The notes under the pieces were generated by a model. That model was given only the letters and a program-made list of their open reading frames with translations. It was not told the origin of the DNA and did no database searches. Made by a program: the position numbers and the translations under genes. From an uncultured Lachnospiraceae bacterium (GTDB lineage: Bacteria > Bacillota > Clostridia > Lachnospirales > Lachnospiraceae), in NCBI GenBank assembly GCA_910577065.1, contig CAJTLD010000021.1, positions 11,877 to 28,918 on the forward strand: 17,042 bases of DNA. The letters are read 5' to 3'. This document shows, one piece after another, positions 8,280-14,422 of this stretch; position 1 is the stretch's first letter; the number at the start of each line of letters is the position of its first letter.

Positions 8280-8490
8280 AGTGCATTCCTCCTTGCATCC
8301 GGGAACCGTTTCCATTCCCGGCGTTCACTGTAATTTAATTTATTTTCGTTCTTTTTTCGGATTCTTATACGCCCGATGCGGGAAATTTTTTGTATTGGAA
8401 TGCGGCGCGGCAAAAACGGGCACACTGTTTTATATGGCACGGTGAAACCCGCAGCCGGATTGAAAAAAGAAACGGAAAGGAATGTTTGTG
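8280..8490. promoter_or_regulatory. Shared control region between divergent kdgK and uxaC
   Basis: These 211 bases hold no credible gene. They contain the two ribosome sites (AAGGAGG for kdgK; GGAAAGGA before 8491 for uxaC), an AT-rich core at about 8329-8360 and 8383-8396, and the cre-like site at 8301-8314. I could not fix convincing -35/-10 pairs for either gene. TTGTAT (8390) and TTTTATAT (8428) are candidates on the plus strand, but their spacing is poor. Confidence 0.55.
8301..8314 (-). promoter_or_regulatory. cre/LacI-type operator candidate upstream of kdgK
   Basis: On the minus strand TGGAAACGGTTCCC matches 13 of 14 positions of the catabolite-responsive element TGNAANCGNWNNCA, with only the last base differing. 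It is an imperfect palindrome centred on CG, as LacI/CcpA family operators are. It lies 22 bases upstream of the kdgK start codon, where a bound repressor could block elongation or initiation. CcpA or a local LacI-type hexuronate regulator are both possible. Confidence 0.5.
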
Positions 8491-9897
8491 ATGAAAGCGT
8501 TTATGGATGAAGATTTTTTGCTGGATACGGAATGCGCCAGATATTTATACCACAGGTATGCCGAAGGGACGCCGATTCTGGACTACCACTGCCATATCGA
8601 TCCCAAAGAAATTGCGCAGGATAAAAAGTTTGGGAATATAACAAAACTCTGGCTGGGAGGCGATCATTATAAGTGGCGGCAAATGCGCTCAAACGGCGTG
8701 GAAGAATATTATATTACAGGCGCGGCGCCGGATCGGGAGAAATTCCAAAAATGGGCCGAAACGCTGGGAAGGTTAATCGGGAATCCGCTGTATCACTGGT
8801 CGCATCTGGAACTAAAACGCTATTTTGGCTACGACGGCTGTTTAAACGGCGAAACCGCGGAAAAAGTCTGGCAGCTTTGTAATGAAAAACTAAGGGAACC
8901 GCAGATGAGCGCAAAGGGCCTGATCCGGCAGTCCGGCGTCAGCCTGATTTGTACGACGGACGATCCGGCGGATTCTTTGGAATGGCATAAAAAGATAAAA
9001 GAAGATAAGGGGTTTCGGGTGCGGGTTTTACCCGCATGGCGTCCGGATAAGGCAATGCAGATAGAAGCGGAAGGATTTTTTTTATATATCCGTAAGCTGG
9101 AGGAAACGTGCGGCGTTTCTATCCGAAGTTTTGCGGATTTAAAGGACGCGCTGTCCGTCCGGATGGATTATTTTCACAATATGGGCTGCCGCGTGTCCGA
9201 TCATGGCCTCGATTATGTGACGCATACTCCGCTGCCGGAAGAAAAAACGGAAGCCGTTTTTCAAAACGCATTGGAAGGAAAATGTCTGGGCAGCACGGAA
9301 TGCGCCGGGTATAAGACGGCGCTTCTGCATTTTTTGGGCAGGGAATACAGCCGCAGGGGCTGGGTGATGCAGCTTCATTACGGATGCAGGCGCAACAACA
9401 ATAAAGCCATGCTTGCGGCATTAGGACCGGATACCGGGTTTGACTGTATCGGGGATTATGCGCCGGTAAGCCAGCTGGCAGGTTTTTTGGACGGCTTAGC
9501 GGGCGAAGGAGAGCTGCCGAAGACAATCCTTTATTCTTTAAATCCCAATGACAATGCGGCGGTTGGAACGCTGTTGGGATGCTTTCAGGACGGGTCTGCG
9601 GCAGGCAAGATACAGCAGGGGGCCGCATGGTGGTTTAACGATCATAAGGACGGGATGCGCCGGCAGATGACGTCGCTTGCAAATTTGGGTATGCTGGCTC
9701 ATTTTGTAGGTATGCTTACGGATTCGAGGAGTTTTTTGTCGTATACCAGGCACGAATATTTCAGGCGTATTTTATGCGGCCTGATTGGCGGCTGGGTCGA
9801 AAACGGGGAATATCCTTTTGACGAAAAGGCGTTGGAAGAGATGATAAAAGGGATCTGCTACCGAAATGCGGTAAACTATTTTCAGTTTCCGGAGTAA
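8491..9897 (+). CDS. uxaC: Glucuronate isomerase (uronate isomerase)
   Basis: It converts D-glucuronate to D-fructuronate and D-galacturonate to D-tagaturonate, the first cytoplasmic step of hexuronate use. The product is a full-length amidohydrolase-fold uronate isomerase of about 468 residues. Near the N-terminus, ILDYHCHIDPKEIA carries the metal-binding H33-x-H35, and the C-terminal GMLTDSRSFLSYTRHEYFRR stretch is typical of the family. I prefer the ATG at 8491, which is 9 bases after GGAAAGGA; the ATG at 8482 would be only two bases from it. It is divergent from kdgK. No hairpin separates its stop from the tRNA promoter 27 bases on, so transcription may run into the tRNA unit. Confidence 0.95.
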   Translation: MKAFMDEDFLLDTECARYLYHRYAEGTPILDYHCHIDPKEIAQDKKFGNITKLWLGGDHYKWRQMRSNGVEEYYITGAAPDREKFQKWAETLGRLIGNPLYHWSHLELKRYFGYDGCLNGETAEKVWQLCNEKLREPQMSAKGLIRQSGVSLICTTDDPADSLEWHKKIKEDKGFRVRVLPAWRPDKAMQIEAEGFFLYIRKLEETCGVSIRSFADLKDALSVRMDYFHNMGCRVSDHGLDYVTHTPLPEEKTEAVFQNALEGKCLGSTECAGYKTALLHFLGREYSRRGWVMQLHYGCRRNNNKAMLAALGPDTGFDCIGDYAPVSQLAGFLDGLAGEGELPKTILYSLNPNDNAAVGTLLGCFQDGSAAGKIQQGAAWWFNDHKDGMRRQMTSLANLGMLAHFVGMLTDSRSFLSYTRHEYFRRILCGLIGGWVENGEYPFDEKALEEMIKGICYRNAVNYFQFPE

Positions 9898-9923
9898 TTG
9901 GGGAAGAAAAATAAAATTTTATA

Positions 9924-9952
9924 TTGACAAGAAGTCCATGCTATAGTATTAT
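9924..9952 (+). promoter_or_regulatory. Strong promoter of the tRNA-Thr gene
   Basis: Consensus TTGACA (9924-9929) and TATTAT (9947-9952) are spaced by exactly 17 bases. Transcription should begin near 9957-9960, about 20 bases ahead of the mature tRNA. Confidence 0.8.
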
Positions 9953-9956
9953 ATTC

Positions 9957-9975
9957 CTGTTGAAAAAATCAACAG
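9957..9975 (+). other. Perfect hairpin in the 5' leader of tRNA-Thr
   Basis: CTGTTGA (9957-9963) and TCAACAG (9969-9975) pair over 7 bases around a loop of five A. The stem ends two bases before the mature tRNA and begins about where transcription should start. The leader would therefore be almost entirely one stem-loop. Confidence 0.6.
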
Positions 9976-9977
9976 AT

Positions 9978-10050
9978 GCTGGCATGGCTCAGTCGGTAGA
10001 GCGTCGCATTGGTAGTGCGGAGGTCACGGGTCCGATTCCCGTTGCCAGCT
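9978..10050 (+). tRNA. tRNA-Thr (anticodon GGT)
   Basis: The 73-base sequence folds as a full cloverleaf: acceptor GCTGGCA/TGCCAGC, D-stem GCTC/GAGC with G18-G19 in the loop, anticodon stem TCGCA/TGCGG (one T-G pair), and T-stem ACGGG/CCCGT. The anticodon loop TTGGTAG gives GGT (10011-10013), which reads ACC and ACU threonine codons. The discriminator base is T73, as usual for bacterial tRNA-Thr, and CCA is not encoded. The T-loop reads TCCGATT, so position 55 (10032) is C instead of the nearly invariant T that becomes pseudouridine. Everything else looks functional. Confidence 0.96.
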
Positions 10051-10054
10051 TTTT

Positions 10055-10082
10055 AAAAACCTTGGGAGACCAGGGTTTTTTT
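10055..10082 (+). terminator. Rho-independent terminator of the tRNA-Thr unit
   Basis: AAAACCTTGG (10056-10065) and CCAGGGTTTT (10070-10079) pair over 10 bases with one G-T wobble and a GAGA loop, followed by a continuing T-run to 10082. Confidence 0.88.
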
Positions 10083-10103
10083 GTTTTTCCAGAAGAAAGC
10101 GGA

Positions 10104-10132
10104 TTGACACAGAATTTATGCTGGGATAAAAT
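10104..10132 (+). promoter_or_regulatory. Promoter of the DUF4230 gene
   Basis: TTGACA (10104-10109) and TAAAAT (10127-10132) are separated by 17 bases. The start codon at 10177 lies 44 bases downstream of the -10 box, with AAAGGAG in between. Confidence 0.75.
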
Positions 10133-10176
10133 GAACATACTTCTAAAGTGTGTTTGAAAAAGGAGCCGGATAAAAT

Positions 10177-10788
10177 ATGAAAGAGGACAAAAGAGAATCC
10201 AAAAAAGAAGAAAAGCGGTTTGCCATTGAGGCGCTGAAATGTGTGAGGCTGTTTGTTGTCATTGCCGTGGCGGCTTCGGCCGGCATATTTGCATATATCC
10301 GGTTTTTTGGTCCCAAAGAGCCGGAACTGACAACTTCTTTTGTAAACGGCAAGCTGGAAGCGGTCAGCGATTTGACGGTATCTGAGTTGAATTATACGGG
10401 ATTGATCCGTTATTCGGAGGGCAAAATCCCGTTTTTGACACAAAACAGCTTTTCTATGATGTATACGGCGAACGTGCGCGCCGGGATTGATATTTCAAAG
10501 GCGCAGATTGCGGTGTCCGGGGATGAAGTCGTCATTACGCTGCCGGAGTGCGAGGTGCAGTCTATTGATATCGATCCGGATTCCATCGAGTTTTATGACG
10601 AGCATTTGGCTTTATTTAACTGGACGGAAAAAGAAGATATCATTGATACCGTATCGGCTGCAAAGCAGGACGTATCCGAAAAGGCGGATCTGGACAGCCT
10701 TTTAGAAGCCGCCGAAGATCAGACAAAAGCGCTGATAGGAGGGCTGCTTTCGGATGCGATTGGGGAAAGGGAATTGAAAATTCAGTAA
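10177..10788 (+). CDS. Membrane-anchored DUF4230 domain protein of unknown function
   Basis: The 203-residue product starts with a highly charged Lys/Glu stretch (1-21), followed by one membrane helix at about 23-41. The rest should lie outside the membrane. The body resembles the DUF4230 family, with the characteristic run RAGIDISKAQIAVSGDEVVI, then TLPECEVQSIDIDPDSIEFY, and a helical tail ending near IGERELKIQ. No catalytic motif is visible and the family has no settled function. It has its own promoter and a strong terminator, so it is monocistronic. The ATG at 10177 follows AAAGGAG with a spacer of about 11 bases, slightly long. Confidence is high for a real gene and moderate for the family name. 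Confidence 0.85.
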   Translation: MKEDKRESKKEEKRFAIEALKCVRLFVVIAVAASAGIFAYIRFFGPKEPELTTSFVNGKLEAVSDLTVSELNYTGLIRYSEGKIPFLTQNSFSMMYTANVRAGIDISKAQIAVSGDEVVITLPECEVQSIDIDPDSIEFYDEHLALFNWTEKEDIIDTVSAAKQDVSEKADLDSLLEAAEDQTKALIGGLLSDAIGERELKIQ

Positions 10789-10827
10789 AAAAGCTTACCG
10801 GGCAGGCGTGTCCCGGTAAGCTTTTTT
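10788..10827. terminator. Bidirectional intrinsic terminator between convergent genes
   Basis: AAGCTTACCGGG (10791-10802) and CCCGGTAAGCTT (10812-10823) pair perfectly over 12 bases. They are flanked by an A-run on the left and a T-run on the right, so the hairpin is followed by U residues on either strand. It closes the DUF4230 gene and the gene at 10848-11282. Confidence 0.92.
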
Positions 10828-10847
10828 CAACCATGCATCCCCCGGTT

Positions 10848-11282
10848 TTACAGGTAGGAGCGCAGTTCCCGGCACAACGTGTCTTCAATAGAAATCAGGC
10901 GTTTGCAGATATCGCGGGAGGATTCGGCTGCGGCGTCGTACTGGTTTAAAAATTTATGCAGGGTTTTAACTCCCATGTTGCAGCCGTCTGTAATAATATC
11001 GGCTGCAGTGGCGTCGTTGTGTTCCATACCCATTTTCATATTTGTTTTCATCCACGACATGCCTTTTGCTATTGCCGAGGGTTCCTTTTCTTCGCTGCCG
11101 CACTGCAGGAGCATGGAATGGAGTTCGTCGCCTAATGCCTTATGGTGTTCCCTGCTTTCGGATAAAAGCTGTTTTAAGCCCGAATCGCGGACTTCCCCTA
11201 AAATTTCATCCAGGGAGGAGACGGCCATTTTTGAGCCGGAATCGCACTCCTTGAGCAGTTGGATTGTATCATTGTTTATCAT
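10848..11282 (-). CDS. Small all-helical protein, possibly ferritin-like four-helix bundle, function unknown
   Basis: The 144-residue product begins MINNDTIQLLKECDSGSKM. The start at 11282 is chosen because GGAGG sits 7 bases upstream; a longer reading to 11393 would add low-quality sequence and run through the ribosome site. The protein has no signal peptide or membrane segment and looks almost entirely helical. Segments such as EVRDSGLKQLLSESREHHK and EHNDATAADIITDGCNMGVK, spaced along four predicted helices, recall ferritin-like bundles. I cannot show a complete metal-ligand set, and I do not recognise the family with certainty. It is transcribed away from the luxS operon and ends at a shared terminator. 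Confidence 0.75.
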   Translation of the reverse strand: MINNDTIQLLKECDSGSKMAVSSLDEILGEVRDSGLKQLLSESREHHKALGDELHSMLLQCGSEEKEPSAIAKGMSWMKTNMKMGMEHNDATAADIITDGCNMGVKTLHKFLNQYDAAAESSRDICKRLISIEDTLCRELRSYL

Positions 11283-11381
11283 AGGAAAACCTCCGGGTTT
11301 TTCTTTTAGTCTTCCCAAAACACAGGAAAATATACCTGATTTAAAAGGCCGTACTGCGAAAGAGGACTGTTTTAAAATTGG

Positions 11382-11409
11382 TTGAAAAAACAAAAAGATA
11401 TGCTATAAT
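11382..11409 (+). promoter_or_regulatory. Extended -10 promoter of the luxS operon
   Basis: TTGAAA (11382-11387), a 16-base spacer and a perfect TATAAT (11404-11409) preceded by TG (TGCTATAAT) form a strong housekeeping promoter 42 bases ahead of the lipoprotein start. The only other clear transcription start signal before 14360 would have to be internal, and I see none. Confidence 0.82.
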
Positions 11410-11451
11410 GAAAACGTCTTCAAAATCTTCGGGTAAAAGTGAGGTAAATAC

Positions 11452-12099
11452 ATGAACAAAGCAGCAGGCGCGGCGCTGATAATGACCGCATTATTCCTGC
11501 CCGGCTGCGGCAGGTACAGTTATCCGCCTTCGGAGGTGATCTTCGAAGATGTATATTATTTTGAAGGCATGGAAAATATGGAATTTGATTTTCGTGCAGA
11601 CAGTACGCTGACCGTTTCGCAAAAAGGGATTTATGAACTTGAAAAAGACGGCGGAGGGGAGGCGGTGGTGCGGATTTGCTTAGACGATATCAGCAGGGAA
11701 CTGCCGGAGGATTACAACTTTACCGAGTATACGGCCCGAAGGGAAGACGGGCATATTATACTGACTTTTACATCGGAGGAATTTAGCTTAGATACGAATC
11801 CGATGAAGCTTACTCCATTACAAGGAGAAGACGGGCTGCTTTCGGGAAAGCGGTTTGACGGAACCTATCAAATCGGGGAGGACGGGGACAGTTACCAGTA
11901 TATTTTTAAAGAGGACGGCTCCGCCGTTTTGCAGGTCAAAGAATATTACAACGCCCAAAAAGACGGCAGTTTGGTATTGGCGGATCATGCGGGACGCACA
12001 AATTATATGTATGAATCCTCGGGAGATACGCTTGTAATTAAGAACCGCAAAGGAGAACTGATTCTGGCCCTGGTGAAAAAAGCAGGTGCGGATGAATGA
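11452..12099 (+). CDS. Predicted lipoprotein, first gene of the luxS operon
   Basis: The 215-residue product has a short lipoprotein signal peptide: a Lys near the start, a hydrophobic stretch, and the lipobox LPGC with C19 as the lipidated residue. It should be anchored on the outer face of the cytoplasmic membrane. The mature part is acidic and rich in beta-strand-like segments, for example FDGTYQIGEDGDSYQYIF and KEDGSAVLQVKEYY, which suggests two related beta modules. I recognise no enzyme or binding-protein family. The ATG at 11452 follows GTGAGG with an 8-base spacer. Its stop is 25 bases before mtnN with no terminator, so it is probably cotranscribed with the methyl-cycle genes. No direct role in that pathway can be read from its sequence. 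Confidence 0.85.
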   Translation: MNKAAGAALIMTALFLPGCGRYSYPPSEVIFEDVYYFEGMENMEFDFRADSTLTVSQKGIYELEKDGGGEAVVRICLDDISRELPEDYNFTEYTARREDGHIILTFTSEEFSLDTNPMKLTPLQGEDGLLSGKRFDGTYQIGEDGDSYQYIFKEDGSAVLQVKEYYNAQKDGSLVLADHAGRTNYMYESSGDTLVIKNRKGELILALVKKAGADE

Positions 12100-12124
12100 T
12101 ATTTTTTACAGGAAGGGAAACGTT

Positions 12125-12820
12125 ATGATAGGAATTATCGGCGCCATGGATACGGAAGTGGCAAAATTAAAAGAACTTATGACCGAAGTGGAGGTTGTGG
12201 AGGCGTCCTCCATGGAGTTTTACAAAGGGAAGCTAAACGGCAGGGAAGCGGTGGTCGTGCGCGCCGGGATCGGTAAGGTCAATGCGGCCTGCTGTACGCA
12301 GGTAATGATTGATCGGTTTCCGGTAAGCTGCGTGATTAATACCGGAATTGCCGGGTCGCTTCGGGCGGAAATTGATATCGGGGATATTGTGCTGGCGACG
12401 GACGCGATAGAACACGATATGGACGTGGCGGTATTTGGCTATGCGCCGGGGCAGGTGCCGGGGCTGGATACGGATGCGTTTGCCGCGGACGAAAAACTCA
12501 GGCAGGCGGCAAAGGAAAGCTGCATCGAAGTAAATCCCGACATCCATGTCCACGAAGGGCGCGTGGTAAGCGGCGATCAGTTTATTTCGGGCAAAGAGAA
12601 AAAGGAGTGGCTGATCCGGACGTTCGACGGGTATTGTACGGAAATGGAGGGCGCGGCGATTGCGCATGTGGCGTATTTGAATCAGGTCCCGTTTCTGATT
12701 GTGCGCGCGATTTCCGACAAGGCGGACGACAGCGCCGAGGTGGATTATCCCACGTTTGAAGCAAAGGCAATTGAGCATTCCGTACGTTTGATTACGGATT
12801 TGGCAGGGAGGTTCGTATGA
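12125..12820 (+). CDS. mtnN: 5'-methylthioadenosine/S-adenosylhomocysteine nucleosidase
   Basis: This enzyme hydrolyses adenine from S-adenosylhomocysteine, giving S-ribosylhomocysteine, and from methylthioadenosine. It is the step before LuxS and removes a strong methyltransferase inhibitor. The 231-residue product begins MIGIIGAMDTE with E11. The EMEG motif has E175, and the catalytic SDKAD has D198, each within one position of the E. coli enzyme. The start at 12125 is chosen for the AGGAAGGG ribosome site about 7 bases upstream; earlier in-frame ATGs at 12086 and 12092 overlap the lipoprotein end and add non-family residues. Its stop overlaps the luxS start by four bases (ATGA), which implies translational coupling of the two consecutive enzymes. 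Confidence 0.97.
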   Translation: MIGIIGAMDTEVAKLKELMTEVEVVEASSMEFYKGKLNGREAVVVRAGIGKVNAACCTQVMIDRFPVSCVINTGIAGSLRAEIDIGDIVLATDAIEHDMDVAVFGYAPGQVPGLDTDAFAADEKLRQAAKESCIEVNPDIHVHEGRVVSGDQFISGKEKKEWLIRTFDGYCTEMEGAAIAHVAYLNQVPFLIVRAISDKADDSAEVDYPTFEAKAIEHSVRLITDLAGRFV

Positions 12821-13296
12821 AAAAAATAGACAGTTTTACCGTAAACCATTTAACACTGTTACCGGGCGTATACGTATCCCGTAAGGATCACGCGGGCGGC
12901 GAAACGCTGACAACGTTTGATATCCGCATGACGCGCCCGAATTTTGAGCCGGTGATGAATACGGCGGAGGTACATACAATCGAGCATCTGGGAGCGACAT
13001 TTCTGCGCAACCACAGCGAGTACGGGGAGAAAACCGTATATTTCGGGCCGATGGGCTGCAGGACAGGGTTTTATCTGATTCTTGCCGGGGATTATGAGTC
13101 CCGCGACATTGTGGATTTGTTAAAGGAACTGTTTGCGTTTATGCGTGATTTTAAAGACGAGGTGCCGGGGGCATGCGCGCGCGACTGCGGCAATTATTTG
13201 GATATGAACCTTCCGATGGCAAATTACCTGGCGAAGAAATTTTATGACGAGGTGCTTTCATCCATCAGTGAAGAACGTTTGCAATATCCGGAATAG
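12817..13296 (+). CDS. luxS: S-ribosylhomocysteine lyase (AI-2 synthase)
   Basis: LuxS splits S-ribosylhomocysteine into homocysteine and 4,5-dihydroxy-2,3-pentanedione, the precursor of autoinducer-2. The 159-residue product has the usual length. The zinc site is seen in HTIEH (H53 and H57) and in CGNY (C124). The catalytic residues are E56 and C81, the latter in GPMGCRTGFY. All key residues are kept, so it should be active. It starts in the ATGA overlap with mtnN, and a ribosome site AGGGAGG lies at the end of mtnN. It is followed after 9 bases by the thioesterase gene. Confidence 0.98.
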   Translation: MKKIDSFTVNHLTLLPGVYVSRKDHAGGETLTTFDIRMTRPNFEPVMNTAEVHTIEHLGATFLRNHSEYGEKTVYFGPMGCRTGFYLILAGDYESRDIVDLLKELFAFMRDFKDEVPGACARDCGNYLDMNLPMANYLAKKFYDEVLSSISEERLQYPE

Positions 13297-13305
13297 GAGG
13301 AAGAT

Positions 13306-13695
13306 ATGTTAGCAGCAGGAATCGAAGGAACAGGAACGGTTACGGTGGCGGAATGCCATACCGCAAAGGCGCGCGCAAGCGGGACGCTGGATGTGTTTGC
13401 AACGCCCGCCATGATTGAACTAATTGAAGAAACCGCATGGAAAAGCGTGGCAGAGGAACTGGAAGAAGGCTGTGCAACCGTAGGCACAAGCTTACAGATC
13501 AAGCATCTTTCGGCGACTCCGGTCGGGATGCGGGTGACCTGTAAAACACGGCTGAAGGAAGTCGACGGCAGAAGGCTTTTGTTTGACGTAACGGTAGAAG
13601 ACGAAGCGGGCAGGGTCGGCGAAGGCACGCATGAGCGGTTTATCATCCAGGCGGAGAAATTCCAGAAGAAGGCGGACGCTAAGAAAGAGGTTTAA
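13306..13695 (+). CDS. FlK-like hot-dog acyl-CoA thioesterase
   Basis: The 129-residue product looks like a single hot-dog fold of the thioesterase superfamily, closest in pattern to fluoroacetyl-CoA thioesterase FlK. Residues T33, E41, G60 and H67 show the same mutual spacing as FlK T42, E50, G69 and H76, its catalytic triad and glycine. They lie in VFATPAMIELIE, TVGTS and IKHLSATPVG. Such enzymes hydrolyse small acyl-CoA esters, but the substrate is not readable here, and fluoroacetyl-CoA itself need not be it. AGGAGG precedes the ATG at 13306 by 6 bases, and the stop touches the next start, so it is fully embedded in the luxS operon. Confidence 0.87.
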   Translation: MLAAGIEGTGTVTVAECHTAKARASGTLDVFATPAMIELIEETAWKSVAEELEEGCATVGTSLQIKHLSATPVGMRVTCKTRLKEVDGRRLLFDVTVEDEAGRVGEGTHERFIIQAEKFQKKADAKKEV

Positions 13696-14301
13696 GTGGT
13701 TGATCAGAAAACGATTTCTTATTATGAAAATCACACAGAAGAATTTGTAAGCCGCACGATTGGCGCAGATATGAGCTTTTGCCGGAACAAGTTTACCGGG
13801 CTGCTGCCGGCCGGGGCGTATATACTGGACGCGGGCTGCGGCAGCGGAAGGGACAGCAGGTGTTTTCTGGAACAGGGATTTTTGGTGCGCGCCATGGACG
13901 CTTCGGCAGAAATGTGCCGGACGGCGCAGGCATACCTTGGACAGCCGGTAGACTGTATGCGGTTTGACGAACTGGGCGGGGAGTGCGTTTATGACGGCGT
14001 CTGGGCATGCGCGTCTTTGCTTCATCTGAAAAAAAGCAAACTGCCGGGCGTGCTTGCCGTTTTGTGCCGGGCGTTAAAGCCGGGCGGGATTTTGTATGCG
14101 TCCGTCAAATACGGGCGGAACGAGGAGGAGCGTCTGGGGCGGTTTTTCAGTGATTACAGTATGGAAGAGCTGACGCGGGTATTTCTTAAGGACGGGAAGT
14201 TTGAACTGATCGAGTGCTTTGAAACAGAGGACGTGAGGGAAGATTATAAGAAAAAGCCCTGGGTGAATATTCTGGTAAGAAAGAGTGTCCCCGGCCAATA
14301 A
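13696..14301 (+). CDS. Class I SAM-dependent methyltransferase, substrate unknown
   Basis: The 201-residue product is a Rossmann-fold methyltransferase. Motif I, ILDAGCGSG (D45-G51), binds S-adenosylmethionine, D68 in AMDAS is the acidic ribose-binding residue, and WACASLLHL and ALKPGGILYAS are the later core motifs. It resembles small stand-alone methyltransferases related to TehB-like families; the methyl acceptor cannot be deduced. It begins with GTG directly after the thioesterase stop, with AGAGG inside the upstream gene, which implies coupled translation. Its by-product is S-adenosylhomocysteine, the substrate of MtnN in the same operon. It is the last gene before a strong terminator. 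Confidence 0.93.
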   Translation: MVDQKTISYYENHTEEFVSRTIGADMSFCRNKFTGLLPAGAYILDAGCGSGRDSRCFLEQGFLVRAMDASAEMCRTAQAYLGQPVDCMRFDELGGECVYDGVWACASLLHLKKSKLPGVLAVLCRALKPGGILYASVKYGRNEEERLGRFFSDYSMEELTRVFLKDGKFELIECFETEDVREDYKKKPWVNILVRKSVPGQ

Positions 14302-14318
14302 AGAAGCGTTCGTTTAAC

Positions 14319-14360
14319 AGTCCCGGAAGGCAAAATCAGATTTTGCTCCGGGACTTTTTT
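14319..14360 (+). terminator. Strong terminator of the luxS operon
   Basis: AGTCCCGGA (14319-14327) pairs with TCCGGGACT (14347-14355). Inside it GCAAAATC (14330-14337) pairs with GATTTTGC (14339-14346), leaving an AG bulge on the left arm. A T-run follows to 14360. On the minus strand the following bases are less T-rich, so it may stop glpK transcripts only weakly. Confidence 0.92.
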
Positions 14361-14422
14361 GGACGGTTCAATCTGCAAGGATTTGGTCAACGCAGCCCGC
14401 TGCGCCTTCCTTATTCGGCATA

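Noticed and set aside
7813..8445. 210-codon plus-strand frame opposite kdgK
   Set aside because: It is the antisense shadow of a well-conserved kinase and also covers the kdgK-uxaC control region.
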